Origin: Rossellomorea vietnamensis
GTDB taxonomy: Bacteria; Bacillota; Bacilli; Bacillales; Bacillaceae_B
Direction: 5' to 3'
DNA: 64,000 nt
Assembly: GCF_025398035.1 (NCBI RefSeq)
Contig: NZ_CP104558.1
Coordinates: 1,426,001 to 1,490,000, forward strand
Shown: in pieces, positions 16,982-25,088 of the stretch
Numbering within the stretch: position 1 is the stretch's first letter
Layout of the letters: every line of letters begins with the position of its first letter
The notes under the pieces: generated by a model
Databases searched by the model: none
The model's input: only the letters and a program-made list of their open reading frames with translations
Told to the model about the DNA's origin: nothing
Program-made: the position numbers and the translations under genes

Positions 16982-17010
16982 ACCATACTACAGGACCTTA
17001 ATTGTGTCAA
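16982..17010 (-). promoter_or_regulatory. Sigma-A promoter of the bmrCD leader
   Basis: Minus strand TTGACA (17010-17005), 17-base spacer, TATGGT (16987-16982). Predicted start near 16975, giving a leader of about 430 bases before bmrC. Confidence 0.75.
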
Positions 17011-17079
17011 TATTATTTTTATTGATAATTTTCTATATACTATATGACTTTCCTGGTACATAATCTGTCGTTACAATGA

Positions 17080-17286
17080 TCATGATTTTCTCTCCCCTTT
17101 TCTTCTAAAAACTTTTTTCGCGAATATGAAATAAAAAATGATGGGCATCGGGCACTGAATCAGTCCCCAAATTCCCCAGAACCAATACTGATGTCCATTC
17201 TTACGTGCATCGATGAATAAATAGATGCTTTGGACCAAAAGAAGGGGAATGACAATCGGCAAGATATAAAGCTCTTCTTTTGTCAT
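17080..17286 (-). CDS. yxlD: Sigma-Y antisigma component YxlD-like
   Basis: 68-residue membrane protein with two helices (ILPIVIPLLLVQSIYLFID and WGLIQCPMPIIFYFIF), resembling the phospholipase-D-N/YxlD-YxlE small proteins. B. subtilis YxlD is 68 residues and, with YxlC, YxlE, restrains sigma-Y. ATG overlaps the upstream stop. The operon here ends with this gene; yxlE and the yxlFG ABC transporter of B. subtilis are absent. Confidence 0.75.
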   Translation of the reverse strand: MTKEELYILPIVIPLLLVQSIYLFIDARKNGHQYWFWGIWGLIQCPMPIIFYFIFAKKVFRRKGERKS

Positions 17287-17600
17287 GTCCTTTTCACCTT
17301 TTTCGTATAAGTCAACCCAATAAATATCAAAGCTCCTGCGAAAATGAGAACCTGAAGGAGAAGAAATAGAATCGGCATTTGAAACAAAGTAAGGGAGAAA
17401 ACGGTCAGTAGGCAGCCAGCGAGAAGAAGAAAGAGTATCATATCTCGTTTAAACCTTGCTTTTAACTGTTCTTGCTGACCCTCGACCAATTGTTCAAACC
17501 ATTGAAGGGACGGAGTGCTTTCCTCTACTTCACGATCAATCGATCGAAAGCCTTCATCTATCAATTCCTTTAGTTCATCCTGTTCATGTTTGTTGTTCAT
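17283..17600 (-). CDS. yxlC: Sigma-Y antisigma component YxlC
   Basis: 105 residues (B. subtilis YxlC 106): soluble acidic N-terminal half (SIDREVEESTPSLQWFEQLV) likely to face the sigma factor, and two C-terminal membrane helices. Overlaps the end of the sigma factor gene by 17 bases, so synthesis is coupled. Required with YxlD/E to hold sigma-Y inactive in B. subtilis. Confidence 0.8.
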   Translation of the reverse strand: MNNKHEQDELKELIDEGFRSIDREVEESTPSLQWFEQLVEGQQEQLKARFKRDMILFLLLAGCLLTVFSLTLFQMPILFLLLQVLIFAGALIFIGLTYTKKVKRT

Positions 17601-18117
17601 CTATTTTCAACTCCTTTCTCATCCTTGTAATTCCGTGATGGACCCTGGATTTAACGGTCCCAGGCGGAAGATCCGTCATTTGGCCGATTTCCTCGTATGA
17701 GTATCCATAATAGTGTTTCAATATAATAGGAAGCCTCACTTCATCTGAAAGTCGTCCCAGTGCGGCTAATGCGTCATTCCACTCTTCGTTTCTCGATTCC
17801 ATTTCCCACTTGAGCTTTCTACCGTTCATTTCTTCCCTTTGCCAATCCTTTTCTCTTTTGCTTTTGCGCTGAAGATCGATATACCGATTGGTGGCAATTG
17901 TAATCAGCCAGGAGGAAAACTTTGATTTCCCGTTGTATTGATGGATTTTCTCCACACATTTAGCCATTGTGTCCTGAGCAAGCTCTTCTGCCAGATCACG
18001 ATTCATCGTTACTTTGATCAAATACTTCACTAAAAAGGGGTAATGTTCCCTAAATAGAAGAGCAAAGGCTTCATGGTTCCCTTTTTTCGCTTGCTTAATC
18101 CATTTTTTCTCTTCCAT
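17584..18117 (-). CDS. sigY: ECF RNA polymerase sigma factor SigY
   Basis: 177-residue ECF sigma factor. Region 2: NRDLAEELAQDTMAKCVEKI and FSSWLITIATNRYIDLQRK (residues ~40-85); region 4: LPIILKHYYGYSYEEIGQM followed by PPGTVKSRVHHGITRMRKEL. Downstream partners YxlC and YxlD identify it as sigma-Y. The promoter upstream fits the known sigma-Y autoregulatory sequence, so positive autoregulation is expected. Trigger in this organism unknown; in B. subtilis linked to nitrogen starvation and antibiotic/toxin functions. Confidence 0.88.
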   Translation of the reverse strand: MEEKKWIKQAKKGNHEAFALLFREHYPFLVKYLIKVTMNRDLAEELAQDTMAKCVEKIHQYNGKSKFSSWLITIATNRYIDLQRKSKREKDWQREEMNGRKLKWEMESRNEEWNDALAALGRLSDEVRLPIILKHYYGYSYEEIGQMTDLPPGTVKSRVHHGITRMRKELKIDEQQT

Positions 18118-18162
18118 CCTTTACTGTCCTTTCTATCCCCCGGCAGGTGAGTTCATTGATAA

Positions 18163-18187
18163 GACGTACATGAAGAAAAAACGTTCA
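18163..18187 (-). promoter_or_regulatory. Autoregulatory sigma-Y promoter
   Basis: Minus strand TGAAC (18187-18183), 16 bases, CGTC (18166-18163). This is the TGAAC-N16-CGTC pattern described for B. subtilis PsigY. It lies about 45 bases upstream of sigY. Confidence 0.75.
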
Positions 18188-18264
18188 TAAAATGATTATA
18201 CTTTTTAAAAATAATTTTCATTCTTTTTATAATAGCGGTTTATTAAACATTTTTACTGTTAAAG

Positions 18265-18400
18265 AAGCGAGTGCTGGTTGATTTCCGCTACAGGTGCTCG
18301 CTTTCCGCGGGGCTGGCGGTGAGCCTCCTCGGCTACGCCTGCGGGGTCTCACCTGTCCAGCGTTTCCCGCAGGAGTCGAGCACCCTCCGCTCCAATCAAC
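18265..18400. repeat. GC-rich structured dispersed repeat, copy 1
   Basis: 136 bp, about 80% identical to copy 2 at 56969-57105. Nested dyads: GTTGATT/AATCAAC at the ends, GGTGCTCG (18293-18300)/CGAGCACC (18377-18384), GGTGAG (18318-18323)/CTCACC (18348-18353) and apical GGC-TAC-GCC (18331-18339). Changes between copies keep pairing. It is GC-rich against AT-rich flanks and carries no credible gene, although spurious ORFs cross it. Fills most of the gap between sigY and the MFS gene. Confidence 0.85.
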
Positions 18401-18490
18401 TATCAAAGCATATTTACTTATGAGTAAAGGAAAAATCATTTTTTCCTTCCAAACCACATTATTTTCAAACGATTGAAGAGGTTTATAATA

Positions 18491-18537
18491 TAAAAAACCC
18501 CTACTGAATCATCTTGCCCAATTCAGCAGGGATGTTT
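18491..18537 (-). terminator. Intrinsic terminator of the MFS gene
   Basis: Minus strand CCCTGCTGAATT...ATTCAGTAGGG then six T. Confidence 0.85.
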
Positions 18538-18539
18538 CT

Positions 18540-19808
18540 TTAACTATTTAAAACGGCAGAATGTGGTTCTTCTTCCTTTACGTATTTAGGCAGGATGATG
18601 GTGTAGAATACGGCTACGATGAGGAGGCAGCCTCCGACGAGCCAGTAGAGCATTTCAACTGTGATCACAGACGGGAATGTCATGGCGATGACTCCCAGGG
18701 TGATGGATTGAGAAAGCATCATAAGAGGATTGATCCATCCCTGTACCCTCCCCATCATCTTAGGGTCAATGATACTTGGCATCCAGCCCCCGATTGCAAT
18801 GTTTACAAGTGGCAATCCCAGTGCTGCGATGAAAATGATCATAAGAAAAAGCCAGGTGGTCGGGGCAAACGATGCTGCGATGATAAAGGTACCCGATATC
18901 ACGAGACCTGCCACGATCAGTACATGAAACTTGAATTTTTGGGTGAGCATGGAGGAGAAGATACTTCCGATCAGAACTCCTGCCCCGAAGGCTACCCCTA
19001 ATAGAATGGAATATTCCTCATAAGAATCGGGAGCCAATTTATACTTCAATATAAAGATAGGAATTACCGAGAATCCGCCATTCACAATTCCGAATACAAC
19101 AAACCCGCCTATCAACGATAAAAGGAGCTTATGGTTCAGGATATACTTCATGCCAGCTGTAAAATCTTTTGCGACAGATTGAATGTTCAAATCCTTCCAG
19201 GAATGCTTCCCATTTGGAAGCCGGACTTCTTCCGGGATGACACATTTCCTGATCAAGATTGCCGAAATCACAAATGTAACGAAATCCACCGCAAGGGCAC
19301 CGTAAATCCCGGCGGTCCAATAGACAAAGATGGCAACGGCATTTCCGAGCAGCATAAACAAGCTCATCACCATTTGATTAAGTCCGGCAGCAGTAGAATA
19401 ATCATCCTTTGAGAGTACCCCCTGGAGGATTCCTTGTTCCGCCGGGAAGAAAAATTTCTGGACACCACTTCTTAGGAAGAGAACCGTAAAGATGAGCGGA
19501 AGCCAGCCTATGAAGATGGCACCGAATAATAATAATGTAAGAATAGAACTGATCGTATCACAGTGATAGGCAATTTTCTGGCGGTCCAACCTATCAGCGA
19601 ATACGCCTACAAGGAAAAACACTAGAAGAGTCGGTAGTGAATACATCATTTCCGTAATCGATGCATACACGGGCTGCTCAGAAAAGCGATCCAGCAGATA
19701 AAACATAAACGCTGTCAGGCCAATCACACTTCCCATATGCGAAGTAAAGTTAGCGAAGAATAATTTTAAAAATATTGGATTCTTAAAGATTTCAATCATT
19801 TTTTTCAT
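18540..19808 (-). CDS. MFS efflux transporter
   Basis: 422 residues, about twelve membrane helices, MFS_3/MefA-EntS-like group. The N-terminal half shows the conserved loop GVFADRLDRQKIAY (~residues 68-82) between helices 2 and 3; the second half has GMKYILNHKLLLSLIGG. Probably a proton-driven exporter of drugs, peptides or siderophore; the substrate cannot be read from the sequence. Single gene with its own terminator; ATG behind GGGGGACGG. Confidence 0.85.
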   Translation of the reverse strand: MKKMIEIFKNPIFLKLFFANFTSHMGSVIGLTAFMFYLLDRFSEQPVYASITEMMYSLPTLLVFFLVGVFADRLDRQKIAYHCDTISSILTLLLFGAIFIGWLPLIFTVLFLRSGVQKFFFPAEQGILQGVLSKDDYSTAAGLNQMVMSLFMLLGNAVAIFVYWTAGIYGALAVDFVTFVISAILIRKCVIPEEVRLPNGKHSWKDLNIQSVAKDFTAGMKYILNHKLLLSLIGGFVVFGIVNGGFSVIPIFILKYKLAPDSYEEYSILLGVAFGAGVLIGSIFSSMLTQKFKFHVLIVAGLVISGTFIIAASFAPTTWLFLMIIFIAALGLPLVNIAIGGWMPSIIDPKMMGRVQGWINPLMMLSQSITLGVIAMTFPSVITVEMLYWLVGGCLLIVAVFYTIILPKYVKEEEPHSAVLNS

Positions 19809-20008
19809 AACATCCGTCCCCCATCAATAAGTAACTATCTTTATCATATGGAAATGATCTTAAGGACAGTAGGGGCTTCTGGTGGTTTTTCCCTCCGTCT
19901 CGGGTCGGATAAGGTTTAGGCGCCTCTGCAGAAACGGGAATGATTTTTCGTTTCGCAGATAAAAGGCAGATTTCACAAGCATCGCTCCAATCGATCATTC
20001 AAATTCAA

Positions 20009-20043
20009 TAAAAATAGCCCGGACCATCAAGGCTCCGGGCTAT
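20009..20043 (-). terminator. Intrinsic terminator of yfcC-iadA
   Basis: Minus strand GATAGCCCGGA...TCCGGGCTATTTTTATT. The stem is 10-11 bp. Confidence 0.88.
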
Positions 20044-20055
20044 CCTTTCTTTCCA

Positions 20056-21231
20056 TCACTGTTCAAATGTCCCTTTCACGATCGCTTCCCCGTTTTTCAC
20101 CATCAATTTCCCTCTGGCGAAAACCGTATTCACGTCAAGGGTTTCCTGATCCAAAAGGACAAGGTCAGCATCCTTTTCAACTTCCACGCGACCTTTTTGC
20201 TTTAGTTTCAGGATCTTCGCAGGATTCGAGGTAATGACCCTGATCGCTGTTTCCAAAGGGATGTTTTCCTTCAGAACGGCATCCTTCACTTCTTCATAGA
20301 GGCTTGACACCTGACCGATCTGCAGTCCGATCAGCTCTCCATCACGATCAAAATTCGGCAGACTTGCTTGTCCATCTGAGGTATAGGTGATTTGTTCCAC
20401 CGGTACGCCCGCATCTAGCATGCGTTTAAGCGCTTGACTGCATTTGACTTCCCCGTCTTCCAGAAACTGAGGGATGGTACTTGTTGTAAAGTCTACATAG
20501 CCGCCTTTAAGGGCATACTGGATCCCTGCTTCAAAAAGATGGGCATTCCGGTTGATGTGAGTCGGATAGAACTGCTTGATCGGAATATCCGTCGTCTCGA
20601 CAATCTCTTCCAGCAGGTTCAGGTGATCATAACTATCCCCGACGTGGATATTGACAATCCCGGCTTTCCCTGACAACATCCCTCCGATCCTTGCAGCGGA
20701 AGTAATTTTCGCCAACTCGTTAACCGTCGGCTGAGATGAGCGATGATCGGCAATCGCCACTTCACCCACCCCAATGATTCTATCCACTAAGATGATATCA
20801 TCCTCAATCTTCCCGGTAAGTGTTTTCAAAGGTACCTGGTATGAACCGGTTTGCGTATAACAGGTTATCCCTTCTTCCTCAAGCCCCTTCGCTTTGGCTA
20901 TGAGGCTTGCCATCGTCCTCGTCGTCCCGTCTGTACCGATGACACCGACAAGAGTGGTGATTCCTGAGAGAGTGGCCTGAGTCAATTGAATTTCAGGAGT
21001 TCTTGTACGGAAGCTCCCTTCGCCGCCTCCACCCATAATATGGACATGTGAGTCGATGAATCCGGGTACAACATACTTACCGGTTGCATCCACCACTTTA
21101 ATATCCACAAATTGACCGGGAAGTTCAATCTTGTCTTCAATGAAACCTATTTTATCCCCTACCAGGAGGATATCCTTTTTCCCTAGATATGCTGGAGCGT
21201 AAACTTCCCCGTTTTGTATAAGTGTTAACAT
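20056..21231 (-). CDS. iadA: Isoaspartyl dipeptidase
   Basis: 391 residues; ATG 21231 preferred (GGAG eight bases upstream). Amidohydrolase-superfamily enzyme that cleaves beta-aspartyl dipeptides arising from damaged proteins. Metal ligands: GFIDSHVHIMGGGGEG (HxH), GEVAIADHRSS (the segment with carboxylated lysine lacks a Lys here but the family places it nearby in a similar loop), NIHVGDS, HINRN and TYTSDGQAS with the catalytic Asp. Second gene of the sigma-54-dependent yfcC-iadA operon, so uptake of a peptide or amino acid followed by hydrolysis is a reasonable reading. Confidence 0.93.
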   Translation of the reverse strand: MLTLIQNGEVYAPAYLGKKDILLVGDKIGFIEDKIELPGQFVDIKVVDATGKYVVPGFIDSHVHIMGGGGEGSFRTRTPEIQLTQATLSGITTLVGVIGTDGTTRTMASLIAKAKGLEEEGITCYTQTGSYQVPLKTLTGKIEDDIILVDRIIGVGEVAIADHRSSQPTVNELAKITSAARIGGMLSGKAGIVNIHVGDSYDHLNLLEEIVETTDIPIKQFYPTHINRNAHLFEAGIQYALKGGYVDFTTSTIPQFLEDGEVKCSQALKRMLDAGVPVEQITYTSDGQASLPNFDRDGELIGLQIGQVSSLYEEVKDAVLKENIPLETAIRVITSNPAKILKLKQKGRVEVEKDADLVLLDQETLDVNTVFARGKLMVKNGEAIVKGTFEQ

Positions 21232-21288
21232 GATGTTTGCTCCTTTCACTATTTATTCATAATCGAGCCTTGCCCGAAGAATGGCTGA

Positions 21289-22791
21289 TTAAAATCCAAT
21301 GAGCGTTGCTGTAATGACAAAGATGGATGATAGTACGAATAAAATAAGCATGAATTTAAGAATGAACTTAGCCCACACTCCCCAGTCGACCCGCGCTGCC
21401 CCGAGTGTTCCCATAAGGGCGGCGGAAGTCGGAACCAGGATATTCGTTAATCCATCCCCCAGTTGGAAAGCCAGTACTGATACTTGGCGCGTGACGCCGG
21501 CAATATCGGAAAGCGGGGCCATCAATGGCATCGTGAGCGCCGCTTGACCGGAACCGGAAACCACGAAGAAGTTGAAAACAGATTGGAATACATACATACA
21601 CCAGGCAGAAATGGCTTCCGGGAAATCACCGACTACCTGCCCTGCACCATATAATACCGTGTTCAATACAGATGGTGCATCCGGTGCGTCTCCACCAAGG
21701 ATGATGACGATCCCTTTCGCCATCCCGACTACCAAAGCTGCAGGCAATAGATCTTTCGCACCGTCGATGAAGCCGTTTGCTACATCATCCCAATTCATTC
21801 CATTTAATTTAAACAGAACCCCGATGATCCCTGCAACTAAACCAATTGTAAAGAATTGGCTTGCGATCTCAGGAATATAATAGGCATGTTCCACTACCCC
21901 CCAAATGATCCAGGCGATCCCCACTCCAACTGTAAGGATGACGAGTGAATGTCCCAAAGTGAATTTCGCATGTAAATTTTCCACTTTACCTTCTTTCCTG
22001 AAATATTCATCCGTTGTGTAAGAAAGGCTTCGTTTTGGATCCTTCTTGATTGCTTTGGCATATCTCCAAGTGTAAATGATTCCGACCAGAGTAAAGACGA
22101 TCCACATGACAATGCGGAAGCCGGCTCCTGATAGAACCGGAACACCGGAAACCCCTTGAGCGATCGCTACCCCGAATGGATTCATCCACGATGTGGCAAA
22201 CCCGATCTGAGTCGCAACATATGTAATCATGATCCCCGTGATGGCATCATAACCGATCGCAATCATGATCGGAACGAGGATCATGGCAAACGCGATGGCC
22301 TCTTCCCCCATTCCAAAAACGGCCCCACCTAATGAAAATAAGAAGAACATGAGCGGAATGATAAGGGACTCCTTCCCTTTGGTCCGATCGATCACCTTGA
22401 GGATCCCTTCTTCGATCGCCCTTGTTTTCATGATGATTCCGAAGGCTCCCCCGATAATGAGGATAAAGGCCACTACTCCTACGGCCGAGCCCCATTTATC
22501 CCCTGATACTAGACCTTCAAATACATAATTCAGAAAACCTATCCCACCACCAGGTTCGAAAAGGCTTGTTCCTTCCCTGATCAGGTTTCCATCCTCATCT
22601 TTTAAATAACTGAACGAATCCGGATCCAAGACTGTTTTTGTTTGTTCTTCCCCATCCTGCATATACGTGATTTCTTCTGTAGCAAATTGCCCCTTAGGTA
22701 TGACATACGTTAAAATGGCAGCCGCAAGCACGACGAAAAACACAATGATAAATGTATGCGGTACCTTCCAAGCTTTTTGTTCTCTCTCCAT
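21289..22791 (-). CDS. YfcC-family carboxylate/amino acid carrier
   Basis: 500-residue membrane protein with about twelve helices, of the YfcC/ArcD-like group in the DcuC superfamily. Characteristic stretches: ILTYVIPKGQFATEEI in the first loop, GGAVFGMGEEAIAFAMILVP, GFATSWMNPFGVAIAQ and VVSGSGQAALTMPLMAPLSD. B. subtilis and Enterobacteria relatives are poorly defined; arginine/ornithine exchange or C4-dicarboxylate transport are both known in the superfamily. Coupling to iadA suggests a peptide or aspartate-related substrate. Driven by a sigma-54 promoter. Confidence 0.85.
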   Translation of the reverse strand: MEREQKAWKVPHTFIIVFFVVLAAAILTYVIPKGQFATEEITYMQDGEEQTKTVLDPDSFSYLKDEDGNLIREGTSLFEPGGGIGFLNYVFEGLVSGDKWGSAVGVVAFILIIGGAFGIIMKTRAIEEGILKVIDRTKGKESLIIPLMFFLFSLGGAVFGMGEEAIAFAMILVPIMIAIGYDAITGIMITYVATQIGFATSWMNPFGVAIAQGVSGVPVLSGAGFRIVMWIVFTLVGIIYTWRYAKAIKKDPKRSLSYTTDEYFRKEGKVENLHAKFTLGHSLVILTVGVGIAWIIWGVVEHAYYIPEIASQFFTIGLVAGIIGVLFKLNGMNWDDVANGFIDGAKDLLPAALVVGMAKGIVIILGGDAPDAPSVLNTVLYGAGQVVGDFPEAISAWCMYVFQSVFNFFVVSGSGQAALTMPLMAPLSDIAGVTRQVSVLAFQLGDGLTNILVPTSAALMGTLGAARVDWGVWAKFILKFMLILFVLSSIFVITATLIGF

Positions 22792-22837
22792 TTCTTATCC
22801 CCCCGTTTGACATATTATTATCCTTCATTTCCTTATA

Positions 22838-22854
22838 TGCAAGTTCCATGCCAA
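22838..22854 (-). promoter_or_regulatory. Sigma-54 (SigL) promoter of yfcC-iadA
   Basis: Minus strand TTGGCATGGAACTTGCA: GG at -24 and GC at -12 with ten bases between, as in TGGCAC-N5-TTGC. Located about 50 bases upstream of yfcC. A TTCAA...TTGAA dyad at about 22881-22902 could be the activator site. Confidence 0.85.
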
Positions 22855-22956
22855 CCCGTTATTATCTGAAAATACAAACTTCAATCCCGCTAATGGTTGA
22901 AATAGGTTAGAATATATATAACCAAAAACCTTTCATTAACCATAAGGAGGATTCAA

Positions 22957-25017
22957 ATGAAACGTGAATTAATTCTATTAGCCGGCACAAAGGAAACAGA
23001 GAGAGCCCTGAAGGAACAGTTACAGTCCGTTTTTGGCGAACTGATCCATATTACCAGTTATGCCTGCGATGAGGGGATTCCAACCTATTTCACAAATGAA
23101 CTGATCGTATACTCATCTTCTCTGATCGAGCCTGAAGTACAGGAATATATCGATTTCGATTCCTGTACCATCATTAAAGCCCGCCGTACGGTGAACTATG
23201 AATACATAGACCGCATATTTGAATTACCTCCGGGAAAGAAGATCCTTTATGTGAATGACTTCATCGAGACGGCCCAGGAAGCCGTCGCCACTCTGAAGCG
23301 TCTCGGTATAGATCACGTGGACTATATTCCCTACTCCCCATCAGGAGGAGGGGATACGAAACGAATTGATATAGCTGTTTCTCCAGGGGAGATGGCGAGC
23401 ATCCCCTCTTCCATCCCCCAAAAAATCGATATAGGTGTCAGACTGATCGATTTGAATACAATCATGAAAATCATCCACCACTTTCAATTATCAGAGAGAT
23501 TGACCTTTGATATTACAGATCGTTATACAAGGAAAATCATCGAGCTCAGTCAGAAGCTCGGGGCCATCAACCGTCGGGCCAAAACATTAAACAAATTTTT
23601 AAATAAAGTGGTCGATGGAGTTAACGACGGAATCCTCGCCTTTCAGGAGGATGGGGAAATCACCGTCTTCAATGAAGTGCTCGAAAGAATGATCGGGATT
23701 AACGCGGCTCACGCTAAGGGGAAGAAATTGAGCAGGGTGTTCAAAAACATCGAGCTCAATCGTTTCCTGACCTCAGAGCATGATGAGGATCTGGAATATT
23801 TCACACTCCGGCAGCAAAATGTCATGGTGTATCGCTTCCGTTTGGAGGCTGAAGGTGTCATTGTGGCTACTTTTAAAGATATGGAAGAGACCATTGAAAT
23901 GGAGAAAGTGCGGAAACGCGAGCTCCAGCGAAGGGGATATATCGCTAAGTATACATTCGACAGCATATTAGGGAACAGCCATCTTATTAACGACACTAAA
24001 TTGATCGCAGAAAAACTCGCAAAAAGCGAGCTGCCGGTATTGATTTATGGGGAGACAGGGACTGGGAAAGAGCTGTTTTCCAGCGCCATGCACAATGATT
24101 CTTCCCGTAAGAACAGTCCATACCTCGCTGTTAACTGCAGCGCCTTGCCGGAAGACCTATTGGAAAGTGAATTATTCGGATATGAGGAAGGAGCCTTTAC
24201 AGGTGCTAAAAAGGGAGGCAAAAAAGGATTATTCGAACAAGCCGATGGAGGCACCCTATTCCTTGATGAAATAGGTGATATCAGCTTAAAGCTTCAGGCA
24301 CGACTTCTAAGGGTGCTTCAGGAAATGGAAATCAGAAGGATTGGAGGAAACAAAAATATCCCGGTGGATGTGAGGATCATCGCTGCTACCAACAAGGATC
24401 TTCAAGACTTAATCATTGAAGGTACGTTTCGGGAAGACCTCTACCATCGATTAAAAGTGTTATCCTTACAGCTTCCAAGCCTCAGGGAAAGAAGTGAAGA
24501 TATCCCCCTTCTCATCGAACACTTCCTCGGGATGGAACATAGTAAAATCACCTCGATCGACCGCGCCGTTTTGGAAGCCATGAAGAAAGCCCCGTGGAAG
24601 GGAAATATCCGGGAACTAAAAAATACTCTCCTATATATGATGACCGTAGCCGGGCACAACAGGTTGACTCTGCAAGAATTACCGAGAAATGATTATAATT
24701 TCACTGAGATAGAGCAAACTAACGGTACCTATTCTCCGGCGGAAATCACCATGTCTAAATCCCAGGAGTATATCAACATCCTGACTGCATTAGTGGGATT
24801 CTTTGAGAATGGAGAGAGGGCAAGCAGGGAAAAGATCCATTCATCACTCCAACAAAGTCCCACCCCGCTATCCGTTCAACAGATCAGGACAAGATTGAGT
24901 GAATTACAGGATTTAGGATACGTTTTCATCCAAAGAGGGAGAATCGGAACTGAAATAACACCTGCAGGAGTAAATTGGCTAAACGAACAGAAGGAGAATG
25001 TTTTAATCAGTCGATAA
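22957..25017 (+). CDS. Sigma-54-dependent transcriptional activator (PAS, AAA+, winged-helix-like C-terminus)
   Basis: 686 residues, AAGGAGG before the ATG. Residues ~1-200: PrpR-N-like sensory region (LILLAGTKETERALKEQL); ~210-310: PAS domain (VDGVNDGILAFQEDGEITVFNE); ~330-560: AAA+ with Walker A GETGTGKE, the sigma-54 contact loop GAFTGA, Walker B GGTLFLDEIGD and RxxxEDIPLL. The last ~100 residues do not show the usual Fis-type helix-turn-helix; instead LSVQQIRTRLSELQDLGYVFIQRGRIG... reads like a winged helix. Divergent from yfcC-iadA, whose promoter is sigma-54 type, so that operon is its likely target. Confidence 0.9.
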   Translation: MKRELILLAGTKETERALKEQLQSVFGELIHITSYACDEGIPTYFTNELIVYSSSLIEPEVQEYIDFDSCTIIKARRTVNYEYIDRIFELPPGKKILYVNDFIETAQEAVATLKRLGIDHVDYIPYSPSGGGDTKRIDIAVSPGEMASIPSSIPQKIDIGVRLIDLNTIMKIIHHFQLSERLTFDITDRYTRKIIELSQKLGAINRRAKTLNKFLNKVVDGVNDGILAFQEDGEITVFNEVLERMIGINAAHAKGKKLSRVFKNIELNRFLTSEHDEDLEYFTLRQQNVMVYRFRLEAEGVIVATFKDMEETIEMEKVRKRELQRRGYIAKYTFDSILGNSHLINDTKLIAEKLAKSELPVLIYGETGTGKELFSSAMHNDSSRKNSPYLAVNCSALPEDLLESELFGYEEGAFTGAKKGGKKGLFEQADGGTLFLDEIGDISLKLQARLLRVLQEMEIRRIGGNKNIPVDVRIIAATNKDLQDLIIEGTFREDLYHRLKVLSLQLPSLRERSEDIPLLIEHFLGMEHSKITSIDRAVLEAMKKAPWKGNIRELKNTLLYMMTVAGHNRLTLQELPRNDYNFTEIEQTNGTYSPAEITMSKSQEYINILTALVGFFENGERASREKIHSSLQQSPTPLSVQQIRTRLSELQDLGYVFIQRGRIGTEITPAGVNWLNEQKENVLISR

Positions 25018-25088
25018 CGGGGTATCTTACCTTTAACCGGTTAGATACAAAAACATTCTTCACGATACAATAAGTCGAGGTGATTTTC

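Noticed and set aside
16873-17061. 62-codon frame in the bmrCD leader as the BmrB orthologue
   Set aside because: No ribosome binding site, starts upstream of the predicted transcription start; the 24-codon frame has the proper signals.
18227-18457. ORFs crossing the repeat copies (also 56873-57171)
   Set aside because: No ribosome binding sites; translation is of the GC-rich repeat, whose changes preserve pairing, not codons.
19792-19998. 68-codon frame upstream of the MFS gene
   Set aside because: Starts just after a terminator U-run with no ribosome binding site and overlaps the MFS start.
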